Under the pieces are notes generated by a model, which saw only the letters and a program-made list of their open reading frames with translations, had not been told where the DNA came from and ran no database searches. Shown one piece after another: positions 11,763 through 20,931 of a DNA stretch of 64,000 nt. The first letter of the stretch is position 1, and each line of letters begins with the position of its first letter. A program made the translations under genes and the position numbers. Origin of the DNA: Pseudomonas uvaldensis (GTDB lineage Bacteria; Pseudomonadota; Gammaproteobacteria; Pseudomonadales; Pseudomonadaceae). The stretch covers positions 62,001 through 126,000 of the forward strand of contig NZ_JAIWKS010000003.1 in NCBI RefSeq assembly GCF_021271205.1. The letters run 5' to 3'.

Positions 11763-13216
11763 CGACGGTCTCCTTGTCGGTCCAGGTGTTCGCGGGCCAG
11801 ATCATGCAATGAGCGGGCGGCGGGTTTGGGGGCGCTGTGGTTTTGCGTCCACGGGCCGACGTTACGGGGCGTCAGGGCGCGCAGGCGCGTGGCGAGGAAG
11901 CCGAACAGCCGGTACAGCCGCGGCGAGCTGTTGAGCCGTGCCCAGGCATTCCAGATGAAGCGTTCCTTGGACGAATACTTGCTGCCCTGGCCGCGCATCA
12001 CCTGGTGGGGGCTGTCCGGGGCCTTGACGTTTTCTTCCCGCAGCCGTCGCAGCAAGGCCGGGATCGGGATCTTCACCGGGCACACTTCACCGCAAGCGCC
12101 GCACAGCGAAGATGCGCTCGGGTGATCCGGTACTTTGGCGAGGCCGACCATGTGCGGCGTGATGATTTTTCCGATAGGCCCAGGGTAAACCTCGCCATAG
12201 GCGTGGCCGCCGATTCGGGTATAGACCGGGCAATGATTCATACAGGCGCCGCAGCGGATGCAGTTCAGGGTCTGACGCAGTTCGCTGTCGGCAAACGCCT
12301 GACTGCGTCCATTGTCCAGCAACACCAGGTGCACTTCCTGGGGGCCGTCCAGCTCGTCGGCCTTGCGCGGGCCGGAGATCATGTTGACGTAGGTGGTGAT
12401 CGGCTGGCCAAGGGCCGAGCGGGTCAGCAGCGAGAGCAGCGGCACCACATCGCGCAGGTTTTCCACCACTTTTTCGATGCCGGTCACGGCAATGTGCACC
12501 GGTGGCACGGTGGTGGACATCCGGCCATTGCCTTCGTTTTCCACCAGCAACAGTGTGCCGGTTTCGGCGACGGCGAAGTTGACGCCCGAGACGCCGATGT
12601 CGGCCTCGAAGAATTTCTGCCGCAGTACTCTGCGTCCGATCTGAATGAGTTGGTCGACGTCCTTGGTGTACTCCACGCCGAGTTTGTCGTGGAACAAGGA
12701 CGCGACCTGACCGGCGTTCTTGTGGATCGCCGGCATAATGATGTGTGAAGGCTTCTCGTGATCGAGCTGGACGATGAACTCGCCCATGTCCGATTCCAGG
12801 CATTCAATGCCTTGAGCCGCGAGGACATGGTTCATTTCCATCTCTTCGCTGACCATCGATTTGCCCTTGATCACTTGCCGCGCCTCGTGAGCACGGATGA
12901 TCGAAAGGACGATGCCATTGGCTTCGTCCACCGTTTCCGCCCAGTGTACTTTCACACCGTTGCGGGTCAGGTTGCTTTCAAGCTGCTCGAGCAGGTCGGG
13001 CAGCTTGGATAACGCACGGGCGCGGACGGCATTGCCCAGCACCCGCAAGTGTTCTCTTTCGTGGGCGTCGCTGAAGGACGTCGCCCGCTTGGTCATCAGT
13101 GAATCCATCGCACTGCGAAAGTTGTTTCGCAGTTGCGTGTCGTCCAAAGCCTTGTGGGCCCGGGCGCGAAAATCGTCCCGCACCTCGATGGTCGGGATCA
13201 GCGTCGGCGTGCTCAT
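11759..13216 (-). CDS. lutB: Lactate utilisation iron-sulfur protein B
   Basis: LutB is the iron-sulfur electron-transfer subunit of the L-lactate oxidation complex. The 485 aa protein has an N-terminal LUD domain (about residues 60-300, including the GVNFAVAETGTLLLVENEG block) and then a ferredoxin-like region with CIRCGACMNHCPV near residue 318 and CGACGEVCPV near 372. The C-terminal tail is basic. I chose ATG 13216, which overlaps the lutA stop (ATGA); an open frame upstream lies within lutA and does not look like the family. Confidence 0.93.
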   Translation of the reverse strand: MSTPTLIPTIEVRDDFRARAHKALDDTQLRNNFRSAMDSLMTKRATSFSDAHEREHLRVLGNAVRARALSKLPDLLEQLESNLTRNGVKVHWAETVDEANGIVLSIIRAHEARQVIKGKSMVSEEMEMNHVLAAQGIECLESDMGEFIVQLDHEKPSHIIMPAIHKNAGQVASLFHDKLGVEYTKDVDQLIQIGRRVLRQKFFEADIGVSGVNFAVAETGTLLLVENEGNGRMSTTVPPVHIAVTGIEKVVENLRDVVPLLSLLTRSALGQPITTYVNMISGPRKADELDGPQEVHLVLLDNGRSQAFADSELRQTLNCIRCGACMNHCPVYTRIGGHAYGEVYPGPIGKIITPHMVGLAKVPDHPSASSLCGACGEVCPVKIPIPALLRRLREENVKAPDSPHQVMRGQGSKYSSKERFIWNAWARLNSSPRLYRLFGFLATRLRALTPRNVGPWTQNHSAPKPAARSLHDLAREHLDRQGDRR

Positions 13217-14037
13217 GCCACACCTCCGGTACGCTGCCAGAGGAAGCTCGCCAGGTGTTGGCCGCGCAACGCCTCCTGCTGTTTCTCCAACGCACCGTTG
13301 ATGTTCATCAGGCAGCCGCAGTCGGCACTGACGACCTTGTGCGCGCCGGACTCCTTCAACGCCCGAGTCTTGTCGGCCACCATCGCGCCGGAAATGTCCG
13401 GCATGCGCACGCTGAATGTCCCACCGAAACCACAGCATTCGCTTTCGTGGCTGTGCTCGACCCGTTCCACGTTACCCAGCTGCGCCAACAGGGCGCGGCC
13501 ATGCAGGTGGGTGTTCATTTCCCGTCGTGCCGAGCAGGACGTATGCAGCGCAATTTTCACCGGCTCACCGTTGTCCTCAAGCTGCACCTTGCAGACAAAC
13601 AGCAGGAACTCGGCCAGCTCATAGGTCCGTGCCGCCAGGGCCTGGATCTGCTTGAGTGTCTCGGGCTCGTCCTTGAACAGGTCGGCGTAATGCTCGCGGA
13701 TCATGCCGGCACAGGAGCCCGAGGGCACCACTACCGGGTAGTCTTCGGCAAACAGGGCCAGTTGCGCCCGCGCCACCGTCCGGGCCTGCTCCGTGTAGCC
13801 GGAGGTGTACGCCGGCTGGCCGCAACAGGTTTGCCCTTGGGGATACTCCACCCGGATCCCTTCGCGCTCCAGCAGATGAATCGCGTCCATCCCGGCTTCG
13901 GGGTAGAACAGGTCCACCACGCAGGTGCCGAACAGGTAGACCCGTTGCGGTTTCTCGCTGGGGTACTGCCGGGGTTCGGGCAATGGCGGGGCGACACGGG
14001 TCGCGTTCGGCACGGCGTTGTAAAAAAGCTCGCTCAT
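13213..14037 (-). CDS. lutA: Lactate utilisation protein A (CCG-domain oxidoreductase)
   Basis: LutA (LldE) is a 274 aa protein with two cysteine-rich CCG domains: GTCVVD and QTCCGQPAY in the N-terminal half, HTSCSARRE and ECCGFGG in the C-terminal half. These domains bind iron-sulfur clusters and act in L-lactate oxidation with LutB and LutC. The start at 14037 (MSELFYNAVP) has GGAG about 10 bases upstream. The 150-base gap to lldP holds a 9-bp hairpin. Confidence 0.92.
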   Translation of the reverse strand: MSELFYNAVPNATRVAPPLPEPRQYPSEKPQRVYLFGTCVVDLFYPEAGMDAIHLLEREGIRVEYPQGQTCCGQPAYTSGYTEQARTVARAQLALFAEDYPVVVPSGSCAGMIREHYADLFKDEPETLKQIQALAARTYELAEFLLFVCKVQLEDNGEPVKIALHTSCSARREMNTHLHGRALLAQLGNVERVEHSHESECCGFGGTFSVRMPDISGAMVADKTRALKESGAHKVVSADCGCLMNINGALEKQQEALRGQHLASFLWQRTGGVA

Positions 14038-14137
14038 CAGGCGTGTCTCCGGGTGGTCCCGGTTATCCGTCCGCTGAGGCTGCTGAATATAGAGAGCCAA
14101 TCTTTCAGCAGCCTTGCAGACCCGGTTATCGAATGCG

Positions 14138-14161
14138 GACGCCGATTCGGGGATCGGCGTC
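14138..14161 (-). other. Hairpin between lldP and lutA
   Basis: A perfect 9-bp inverted repeat, GACGCCGAT / ATCGGCGTC, has a 6-base loop and lies 26 bases after the lldP stop. There is no T run on the minus strand, so it is not a standard intrinsic terminator. It could protect the upstream lldP message or set the ratio of permease to lutABC. Confidence 0.5.
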
Positions 14162-14187
14162 GGTTCTTTCGGTGTTTCCTGTAGGAC

Positions 14188-15882
14188 TCAATGCACCAGC
14201 ATGCCGGTGAACCAATAGGCCTGGGCCAGCGTGATCAGGCCGACGATCGTTGCAAAGAATAGGCTGTGTTTCAGGGTGAAACGGAACAGATCCGATTCCT
14301 TGCCCACCAGCCCGGTCGCGGCGCAGGCCACGGCGATCGACTGTGGCGAAATCATCTTGCCGGTCACTCCGCCGCTGGTATTCGCCGCGACGAGCAGGGT
14401 GTCGTTGACGCCGATCTGGTGCGCGGTGGTGGCTTGCAGCGAGCTGAACAGGGCGTTGGACGACGTATCGGAACCCGTCAGGAACACCCCCAGCCAACCC
14501 AGGAACGGTGAGAAGAACGGGAACGCTGCGCCGGTGCCGGCCAGCACCAGAGCCATGGTCGAGGACATGCCCGAGTAGTTGGTGACGAAGGCGAATGCCA
14601 GCACCATGCCGATGGACAGGATCGGCCAACGCAGCTCGACAAAGGTCTCTTTGAAAGTGGTAAGACCAGTTTTGAGGTTGATTTTCAGCACCAGCATCGA
14701 GATCAGCGCAGAGAAGAAAATCGCCGTGCCCGTGGCGGAAATCGGGTCAAGCTTGTACACGGCCGGGATGGCAGTGGGGTTGACCACGATGGGCGCAACC
14801 TTGATCACCAGCTGGTCCAGGTGCGGGATGGCAAAGTTGAACACCCAGCCATACATCGAACCGCCCGCGGCGAACATCGCTTTGAACGGTTTCAGGGTCC
14901 AGATCGTGACCAGCACGGTGAGGATCAGGAAAGGGGACCAGGCCTTGATGATTTCACCCAGGCTGTAGGGCGAAGCCTGTGTGCTGCGTGGTTGGCCGAA
15001 ACCGCCGGCGCTGGCGGTGAGCGTCGCGCTCGAAGTGGCGCCGGCAATCTGGGCGCCGGCGGCGCGCTTGGGCTGCCAGACTTTCAGGAACAGGGTGAGG
15101 GAAATCAGGCTGGCCAGGGCCGAGGTGATGTCCGGCAGTTCCGGGCCGATGAAGTTGGACGTGAAGTATTGGGTGATGGCGAAGCTCAGGCCCGCCACCA
15201 GCGCCGCCGGCCAGGTTTCCCGTACGCCGCGCAGGCCATCCATCATGAATACCAGCCAGAACGGCACGAACAGCGACAGCAGCGGCAGTTGGCGGCCGGT
15301 CATGGCGCCAATCTTGAACGCGTCGATCCCGGTGACCTGGCCGGCCACGATGATCGGGATGCCCAGGGCGCCGAACGCGACCGGGGCGGTGTTGGCGATC
15401 AAGCACAGGCCGGCGGCATACAACGGGTTGAAGCCCAGGCCGACCAGCAAGGCGGCAGTGATCGCCACCGGCGCACCGAAGCCGGCGGCGCCCTCCAGGA
15501 ATGCGCCGAAGCAGAAGCCGATCAGCAGCACTTGCAGGCGTTGGTCATCGGTAATGGACAGCACCGAGCTGCGGATCACTTCGAACTGGCCGCTCTTGAC
15601 CGTCAGTTTGTAGAGGAACACTGCGGCGACGATGATCCAGGCGATAGGCCACAAGCCATAGGCGAAGCCGTAGCCAGCGGCAGCAAAGGCCATGTCGGCA
15701 GGCATGTTGAAGCCGAAGATTGCCACGGCGATCGCCAGGGCCAGGGTGATGCTACCGGCCACATGTCCTTTGAGGCGAAACACCGCCAGGGCCAGGAAGA
15801 AGAAAATGATGGGAATAACGGCCACGAGAGCGGACAGGCCGAGACTGCCGAGCGGGCTGTAAAGCTGTTGCCAGGTTTGCAT
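14188..15882 (-). CDS. lldP: L-lactate permease
   Basis: LldP imports lactate (and glycolate) with protons across the inner membrane. The 564 aa protein is almost wholly hydrophobic with about 12-14 membrane segments and family blocks such as [20 protein letters not shown] (about residues 120-140) and [20 protein letters not shown] near the C-terminus. It is the first gene of the minus-strand lactate operon and is divergent from the GntR regulator. AGGGG lies about 9 bases before the ATG. Confidence 0.95.
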   Translation of the reverse strand: MQTWQQLYSPLGSLGLSALVAVIPIIFFFLALAVFRLKGHVAGSITLALAIAVAIFGFNMPADMAFAAAGYGFAYGLWPIAWIIVAAVFLYKLTVKSGQFEVIRSSVLSITDDQRLQVLLIGFCFGAFLEGAAGFGAPVAITAALLVGLGFNPLYAAGLCLIANTAPVAFGALGIPIIVAGQVTGIDAFKIGAMTGRQLPLLSLFVPFWLVFMMDGLRGVRETWPAALVAGLSFAITQYFTSNFIGPELPDITSALASLISLTLFLKVWQPKRAAGAQIAGATSSATLTASAGGFGQPRSTQASPYSLGEIIKAWSPFLILTVLVTIWTLKPFKAMFAAGGSMYGWVFNFAIPHLDQLVIKVAPIVVNPTAIPAVYKLDPISATGTAIFFSALISMLVLKINLKTGLTTFKETFVELRWPILSIGMVLAFAFVTNYSGMSSTMALVLAGTGAAFPFFSPFLGWLGVFLTGSDTSSNALFSSLQATTAHQIGVNDTLLVAANTSGGVTGKMISPQSIAVACAATGLVGKESDLFRFTLKHSLFFATIVGLITLAQAYWFTGMLVH

Positions 15883-15934
15883 GTGGGTGGGCCCCTAATT
15901 GTTGTTGGTCAGGCACTGGTCAGCGGATTTGGGT

Positions 15935-15951
15935 AATTGGTAAGACCAATT
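15935..15951. promoter_or_regulatory. LldR-type operator
   Basis: The 17-base perfect palindrome AATTGGTAAGACCAATT matches the AATTGGT-N3-ACCAATT site known for LldR and related FCD-subfamily GntR regulators. It lies 53 bases upstream of the lldP start, in the gap shared with the divergent regulator gene, and is the obvious point of lactate-responsive control. Confidence 0.85.
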
Positions 15952-16145
15952 TACAAGCGCTGTTGGCTAGGGTAAAAGCCTTGGTTGTGGTGTGTCAATT
16001 TGCCGCCCGCAAAACTTTCGTCGAATAAGCGGTGCGGATCGCATCTGCTCCGGTGATGCCAATGGCTTTTGATGGGTGTGGTCAGGGCCCGGATAGGCCA
16101 GAATAGAGAGCCCGACGAGCCGTCGGGATGGTGGAGAGTCGAGTG

Positions 16146-16913
16146 ATGGGGTTTGATCAGATTCGTCAGCGCCGTTTGTCTGACGATATTGTCGAGCGGC
16201 TGGAAGGCATGATCCTCGAAGGCACGCTGAAGGCCGGCGAACGGCTGCCGGCTGAGCGCACCCTGGCCGATCAGTTCGGCGTGTCACGCCCTTCGTTGCG
16301 CGAGGCGATCCAGAAACTGACGGCCAAGGGGCTGCTCGTCAGCCGTCAGGGCGGTGGCAATTATGTCGTGGAGTCACTGGGTTCGACGTTCAGTGATCCT
16401 TTGCTGCAACTGTTGGAAAGCAATCCCGAGGCTCAGCGGGACTTGCTGGAATTTCGTCATACTCTGGAAGCGTCCTGCGCCTATTACGCAGCATTGCGCG
16501 CCACCGATGTGGATCGCGAGCGGCTGACGGCGGCGTTCGAAGAGTTGCAGGATTGTTATTCCCGCCACGAGGAAGTGAGTCGGGCGGAGGAGGGCGCGGC
16601 GGATGCGCGGTTCCACTTGGCCATCGCCGAGGCCAGTCATAACGCGGTGCTGCTGCACACCATTCGTGGTCTGTTCGACCTGCTCAAGCGCAACGTGGTG
16701 ACTAACATCGGCGGCATGTACAAGCAGCGCAGCGAAACCCGTGACATGCTGATCAGCCAACACCGGGAGTTGTACCAGGCGATCATGGATGGGCATGCCG
16801 AACAGGCGAGGGAAGTGTCCAGCCGACACATCCTGTATGTGCAGGAAGTATTGGAGGAAGTGCGCCAGGAAGTGCAGCGTGTGGCGCGGGCGGAGCGGCG
16901 CAAGGGAATATAG
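16146..16913 (+). CDS. lldR: GntR-family (FCD) lactate operon regulator
   Basis: This 255 aa regulator has an N-terminal winged helix (GERLPAERTLADQFGVSRPSLREAIQ split around residues 35-65) and a C-terminal FCD ligand-binding domain with the expected acidic and histidine metal-site residues (EFRHTLE; DARFHLAIAEASHN). It lies divergent from lldP with the cognate palindrome between, so it is most likely the lactate-responsive regulator. PdhR-like regulators share the same operator, so pyruvate is an alternative effector. I chose ATG 16146 over the in-frame ATG at 16128 because GGAGAG sits at 16132-16137. Confidence 0.88.
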   Translation: MGFDQIRQRRLSDDIVERLEGMILEGTLKAGERLPAERTLADQFGVSRPSLREAIQKLTAKGLLVSRQGGGNYVVESLGSTFSDPLLQLLESNPEAQRDLLEFRHTLEASCAYYAALRATDVDRERLTAAFEELQDCYSRHEEVSRAEEGAADARFHLAIAEASHNAVLLHTIRGLFDLLKRNVVTNIGGMYKQRSETRDMLISQHRELYQAIMDGHAEQAREVSSRHILYVQEVLEEVRQEVQRVARAERRKGI

Positions 16914-16921
16914 CGATGAAA

Positions 16922-17014
16922 CCTGTGGGAGCGAGCCTGCTCGCGATTGCGGTGTGTCAGTCAAATCAATGTTTACTGATCCACGGCAATCGCGAGCAGG
17001 CTCGCTCCCACAGG
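16922..17014. repeat. Inverted pair of REP elements (REPIN)
   Basis: Two copies of a 29-base Pseudomonas REP, GTGGGAGCGAGCCTGCTCGC with flanks, face each other at 16922-16950 and 16986-17014. They are perfect reverse complements, separated by 35 bases. The pair lies between the convergent ends of lldR and smpB. Confidence 0.9.
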
Positions 17015-17028
17015 CAATCTCGCGAAGG

Positions 17029-17511
17029 CTAGTCTTCCTTGCCCTTGTTGCGCACGGCACGCTGCAACTCACGACCGGCATCGCGCTCGCGCTCGGTGTC
17101 GCGCTTGTCGTATTCCTTCTTGCCCTTGCCCAGCGCAATCTCGCACTTGATCAAGTGCTTGCTCCAGTACAGTGACGTGCAAACGCAGGTGTAGCCCTTC
17201 TGCTGGACGCCGGCGAAAAGCTTTTCCAGCTCGCGTTTGTTGAGCAGCAGCTTGCGGGTGCGCACCGGGTCGGCAATGACGTGGGTGCTGGCGGTGGTCA
17301 GTGGCGTGATGTGACTGCCCAGCAGCCAGGCCTCGCCGTCCTTGAGCAGCACGTAGCTGTCGACCAGTTGTGCCTTGCCCGCGCGCAGGCTCTTTACTTC
17401 CCAACCGGCCAGGACCATGCCGGCCTCGAAACGTTGTTCGATGAAGTAATCGTGTCGCGCCTTTTTATTTTGCGCGATGGTCCCTGTGGGGTGTTTCTTC
17501 TGTTTAGCCAT
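17029..17511 (-). CDS. smpB: SsrA-binding protein
   Basis: SmpB binds the tRNA-like part of tmRNA and delivers it to stalled ribosomes. The 160 aa protein has the OB-fold core ([39 protein letters not shown]) and the basic C-terminal tail ([16 protein letters not shown]) that enters the empty mRNA channel. I chose ATG 17511 because the protein then begins [18 protein letters not shown] as in relatives; the open frame extends further upstream without family similarity. Its RNA partner ssrA lies 9.3 kb to the left. Confidence 0.96.
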   Translation of the reverse strand: MAKQKKHPTGTIAQNKKARHDYFIEQRFEAGMVLAGWEVKSLRAGKAQLVDSYVLLKDGEAWLLGSHITPLTTASTHVIADPVRTRKLLLNKRELEKLFAGVQQKGYTCVCTSLYWSKHLIKCEIALGKGKKEYDKRDTERERDAGRELQRAVRNKGKED

Positions 17512-17629
17512 AGGGGCGGCATTATAGGCAGTTGCGTGCGTGTCGGCTACGGTGATGCAGCGTGCTTGAGCACCTTGAGTGAATCCCGGACAATGCGGCC
17601 TCTTTTTTGAACGCTTGGGCGTGATAACG

Positions 17630-19033
17630 ATGTCGACAGACAAGGTCTCTGTCCACGGCAGTTGGGCTAGCCGCTGGGTCTTCATACTCGCTGCCACCGG
17701 TTCGGCCGTGGGGCTGGGTAGTATCTGGAAATTCCCCTACATGGTCGGCGTCTACGGTGGCGGTGCCTTCGTACTGATGTTTTTGGCGTGTATCGTGCTC
17801 ATCGGCGCGCCGGTGATGTTGGCCGAGACCCTGATCGGTCGTCGCGCCCGGCAAAGCCCGGCCAACGCCCTGAAAGTGCTGGCGGTGGAGGCGGGGCACT
17901 CGACCAAATGGTCGTGGGGCGCGTTCGCCGGGATGATAACGGCGCTGCTGATCCTGTCTTTCTATAGCGTGGTCGGCGGTTGGTCGCTGGATTACATCAT
18001 CGATATGGGGCGCGGCGACTTCCAGGGCGTGCCGCCCGATCAGGTGGGTGCCTATTTTGGCAAGGTGATTTCCGATCCCTGGCGGCTGACGCTCTGGCAT
18101 ACGATTTTCATGGTGCTGTCCGCCGTCGTGATTGCCAAGGGCGTGGTCGCGGGGCTCGAGCGCAGCCTGCGGATCATGATGCCGCTGCTGTTCGTGATGA
18201 TCCTGGTGCTGCTGGGCTACAGCATGACCACCGGGCATTTCATGGAAGGCCTGCACTTCATGTTTGATTTCAAGCCGGAAAAAGTTCTGGACGGCTTGCT
18301 GCCCGCCATGGGGCATGCATTTTTCTCCCTGAGCGTCGGTGTTGGCTCGATCATGATCTACGGTGCCTACATGCCGAAGAACGCCTCCCTCACCCGGACG
18401 GTGTTCGGTGTCGCGCTGCTGGATACCTTCGTGTCGTTGATGGCGGGCGTGGCATTGTTTCCGATTGTGTTCGCGGCAGGCCTGAACCCCAGCGAGGGGC
18501 CGGGGCTGATGTTCGTCAGCTTGCCCTTTGCCTTCGGCAGCATGGCGTTCGGCCAAGTGATGGGGGTGATATTTTTCGTCCTGGTCGCCATCGCAGCCTG
18601 GAGTTCGGCGATTTCCCTGCTGGAACCCATGGTGGCTTACCTGGTCGAGCGAACCCGGATCAGTCGCGCCTGGGTGACATTCTGGCTGGCCTTCACCTGC
18701 TGGTTCGTTGGCCTGGGCACGGTGTTTTCCTTCAATATATGGAAGCAGGCGAAGTTTTTCGTGAACGAAGACGGGCTGTTCCATCTCTACCAATGGGGAG
18801 CAACCGGAGGGCTGGACTTCTTCGGCGTGATTGATTTCTTCACATCACGGATCATGCTGCCACTGGGCGGTTTGTGTTTCGTGGTGTTTGCAGGGTGGAT
18901 CATGGGGCGTGATGCCGTGCGCGATGAGCTGTCGCTGCGCAGCCCGATGCTGTTCGCCTTGAGCCTGTTCCTGATGCGCTACGTGGCCCCCATCGGCATC
19001 CTCGTAGTGTTTGCCGCCCAGCTGTGGAAGTGA
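17630..19033 (+). CDS. Sodium-dependent transporter, NSS (SNF) family
   Basis: A 467 aa inner-membrane protein with about 11-12 predicted segments. The family signature is plain in segment 1, [17 protein letters not shown], with the sodium-site residues, followed by [10 protein letters not shown] and [11 protein letters not shown] relatives import amino acids or similar compounds with sodium; the substrate cannot be told from sequence. The ATG at 17630 ([16 protein letters not shown]) is preferred over the upstream in-frame ATG at 17579 because relatives start just before the WASR stretch. It is divergent from smpB and its end lies 7 bases before ratA. Confidence 0.88.
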   Translation: MSTDKVSVHGSWASRWVFILAATGSAVGLGSIWKFPYMVGVYGGGAFVLMFLACIVLIGAPVMLAETLIGRRARQSPANALKVLAVEAGHSTKWSWGAFAGMITALLILSFYSVVGGWSLDYIIDMGRGDFQGVPPDQVGAYFGKVISDPWRLTLWHTIFMVLSAVVIAKGVVAGLERSLRIMMPLLFVMILVLLGYSMTTGHFMEGLHFMFDFKPEKVLDGLLPAMGHAFFSLSVGVGSIMIYGAYMPKNASLTRTVFGVALLDTFVSLMAGVALFPIVFAAGLNPSEGPGLMFVSLPFAFGSMAFGQVMGVIFFVLVAIAAWSSAISLLEPMVAYLVERTRISRAWVTFWLAFTCWFVGLGTVFSFNIWKQAKFFVNEDGLFHLYQWGATGGLDFFGVIDFFTSRIMLPLGGLCFVVFAGWIMGRDAVRDELSLRSPMLFALSLFLMRYVAPIGILVVFAAQLWK

Positions 19034-19040
19034 CGCTTAC

Positions 19041-19484
19041 ATGACGACACATATTCAACGCTCGGCCTTGTTGCCCTACCCGGCGCAGGCGCTGTACGAC
19101 TTGGTCAATGATGTGGCGAGCTACCCGCAGTTCCTGCCCTGGTGCTCATCGGCCGAGGTGCTTGAGAGCTCCGAAACCCATATGCGCGCCAGCCTCAATG
19201 TCGCCAAGGGTGGGCTGAGCCAGCATTTCGTCACACGCAATACCCTGGTGCCGGGGCAGTCCATTGAAATGAACCTGGAAGAAGGGCCTTTCAATCAGCT
19301 TCATGGGATCTGGGTGTTCAAGCCGTTGGGTGAGAAGGCCTGCAAGATCAGCCTGGATCTCTCGTTCGACTATGCGGGGCCCCTGGTGCGGGCCACGCTG
19401 GGGCCGTTGTTCAATCAGGCGGCCAACACCCTGGTCGACGCGTTCTGCCAGCGTGCCAAGCAGAACGCAGAGCTCAAGCGTTGA
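19041..19484 (+). CDS. ratA: RatA-family START-like protein
   Basis: The 147 aa protein belongs to the SRPBCC/polyketide cyclase-like fold, with the typical VNDVASYPQFLPWCSS block near residues 20-36. The E. coli relative was described as a toxin that blocks 70S assembly; related proteins (Coq10) bind ubiquinone, so the label toxin should be held loosely. The stop overlaps the rnfH start by four bases (TTGA), the usual ratA-rnfH pairing. Confidence 0.88.
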   Translation: MTTHIQRSALLPYPAQALYDLVNDVASYPQFLPWCSSAEVLESSETHMRASLNVAKGGLSQHFVTRNTLVPGQSIEMNLEEGPFNQLHGIWVFKPLGEKACKISLDLSFDYAGPLVRATLGPLFNQAANTLVDAFCQRAKQNAELKR

Positions 19485-19780
19485 TCGAGATAGAAGTGGT
19501 GTATGCCACTGCTGAACGGCAGATCCTGCGGGCGTTTGCCGTGCAGGAAGGAACGACGGTTCGCGCCGCGCTGGGCGTATCCGGCCTTGCGCAGGTGGTG
19601 GCCGGGTTGGACTTGGCGACTTGTCCGGTAGGGATTTTCGGCAAAGTGGTTGCCGATCCGGAGCGCCAGGTGGTGCAGGCAGGGGATAGGCTTGAAATCT
19701 ATCGCCCGCTGCTGGCGGACCCTAAAGAGATCCGTCGTCTGCGGGCTGCCAAGGCTGCCCAGGCGCGTCAGTCCAAGTAA
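19481..19780 (+). CDS. rnfH: RnfH family protein
   Basis: The 99 aa protein has a small beta-grasp (ubiquitin-like) fold, with VVYATAERQ near the start, GTTVRAAL, then VGIFGKVV and GDRLEIYRPLLADPKEIRR. The molecular role is unknown; the name comes from association with rnf genes in other bacteria. The start is TTG at 19481, overlapping the ratA stop; the only nearby alternative is an in-frame GTG at 19496. A bidirectional terminator follows. Confidence 0.85.
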   Translation: MIEIEVVYATAERQILRAFAVQEGTTVRAALGVSGLAQVVAGLDLATCPVGIFGKVVADPERQVVQAGDRLEIYRPLLADPKEIRRLRAAKAAQARQSK

Positions 19781-19805
19781 GCGTCAAGCCTGTTTCGCAG
19801 GTAAT

Positions 19806-19831
19806 AAAAAACCCGGCGCGCCGGGTTTTTT
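19806..19831. terminator. Bidirectional terminator between rnfH and bamE
   Basis: CCCGGCGCGCCGGG is flanked by six A and six T, a perfect palindrome between two converging genes that works on both strands. Confidence 0.9.
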
Positions 19832-19843
19832 ATTGGATGCAGC

Positions 19844-20371
19844 TTATTGCGGCGAGGTATCCAGAGGCTCGGGTGTCGGGACAGGTACGGTCTCGACGCT
19901 GTCCACGTCCTTCTGGATCTGATCCAGCAACGACCCAGGCTTGGCCGGTTTTTCCGGTTTCGGCTGTTCGGCGTTCTTGGTCGGATCGGTGATGGTGGTG
20001 CCGCTGTCCTGGCCCATGATGGCTTCGTCGCGGCTCACGCCAGGCATGAAATCGCCCGACAGGCTGACAAGTTGGTCATTGGCGTTGAAGATAACGCTGA
20101 TGCGTTCCTGTTGGCGCTCGCCGCCACCTGGCTGCAAGCTATAGAGATAATCCCAGCGATCGGCGTGGAACGTGTCGGTCAGCAAAGGGTTGCCCATGAT
20201 AAACCGTACTTGCCGACGGGTCATTCCCGGGCGTAACTGGTCTATCATGTCCTGCGTGACGACATTGCCCTGCTGGATGTCGATTTTGTAAACCCCGGGG
20301 AATGAACAACCGGCGAGTGCGAGCAGTCCCACGAAGGTGAAACTGGTTAGCAAGAGCTTGGTGTTTTGCAT
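19844..20371 (-). CDS. bamE: Outer membrane protein assembly factor, lipoprotein
   Basis: BamE (SmpA/OmlA) is a lipoprotein of the BAM complex that inserts beta-barrels into the outer membrane. The 175 aa precursor has a lipobox, LALAGC, so the mature protein starts at Cys22. The fold follows with [20 protein letters not shown] and [12 protein letters not shown]. The C-terminal 50 residues are a proline-rich, acidic extension beyond the E. coli-type domain (113 aa). It is divergent from fur, a pairing conserved in Pseudomonas. Confidence 0.94.
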   Translation of the reverse strand: MQNTKLLLTSFTFVGLLALAGCSFPGVYKIDIQQGNVVTQDMIDQLRPGMTRRQVRFIMGNPLLTDTFHADRWDYLYSLQPGGGERQQERISVIFNANDQLVSLSGDFMPGVSRDEAIMGQDSGTTITDPTKNAEQPKPEKPAKPGSLLDQIQKDVDSVETVPVPTPEPLDTSPQ

Positions 20372-20468
20372 CGGTGGGCGACTTCCACTATCTTGGCTGG
20401 GACAACGTAAACCCCGATCATACCCGCATTAAGAGAAGCTGCGAAGCAGCATCGCGAGAAAGCTGACC

Positions 20469-20873
20469 ATGGTTGAAAATAGCGAACTACGCAAAGCCGG
20501 CCTCAAGGTGACACTGCCACGGGTCAAGATTCTGCAAATGCTCGATTCCGCAGAGCAGCGGCACATGAGTGCCGAAGACGTCTACAAGGCCCTTATGGAA
20601 GCGGGTGAGGACGTCGGTCTGGCCACGGTTTACCGTGTATTGACTCAATTCGAAGCTGCCGGGCTGGTGGCTCGTCATAATTTCGATGGCGGTCATGCGG
20701 TGTTTGAGCTGGCGGACGGGGAACATCACGATCACATGGTGAACGTGGAAACCCGTGAAGTCATCGAATTCGTCAGTCCTGAAATTGAGAAGCTGCAAAA
20801 AGCAATTGCCGAGGAATATGGTTTCGAGCTGATCGATCACCATCTTGTCCTGCATGTGCGCAAGAAAAAGTAA
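20469..20873 (+). CDS. fur: Ferric uptake regulator
   Basis: Fur is the iron-responsive repressor. The 134 aa protein has the winged-helix domain (residues 1-80, with AEDVYKALMEAGEDVGLATVYRVL) and a dimerisation/metal domain with HHDH near residues 87-90 and IDHHLVLH at the end. It contains no cysteine at all, so the CxxC structural zinc site of E. coli Fur is absent, a feature of Pseudomonas-type Fur. A short GCTGC-GAA-GCAGC hairpin lies in the leader. A shared terminator separates it from recN. Confidence 0.97.
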   Translation: MVENSELRKAGLKVTLPRVKILQMLDSAEQRHMSAEDVYKALMEAGEDVGLATVYRVLTQFEAAGLVARHNFDGGHAVFELADGEHHDHMVNVETREVIEFVSPEIEKLQKAIAEEYGFELIDHHLVLHVRKKK

Positions 20874-20890
20874 GTTTGCGACGTAAATAA

Positions 20891-20920
20891 AGAAGGCGAC
20901 CTAGAGGTCGCCTTCTTTTT
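20891..20920. terminator. Terminator between convergent fur and recN
   Basis: AGAAGGCGACC and GGTCGCCTTCT form an 11-bp stem with a 3-base loop followed by T residues; the A-rich left side lets it act on the minus strand as well. Confidence 0.9.
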
Positions 20921-20931
20921 ATCGCTGTTTC

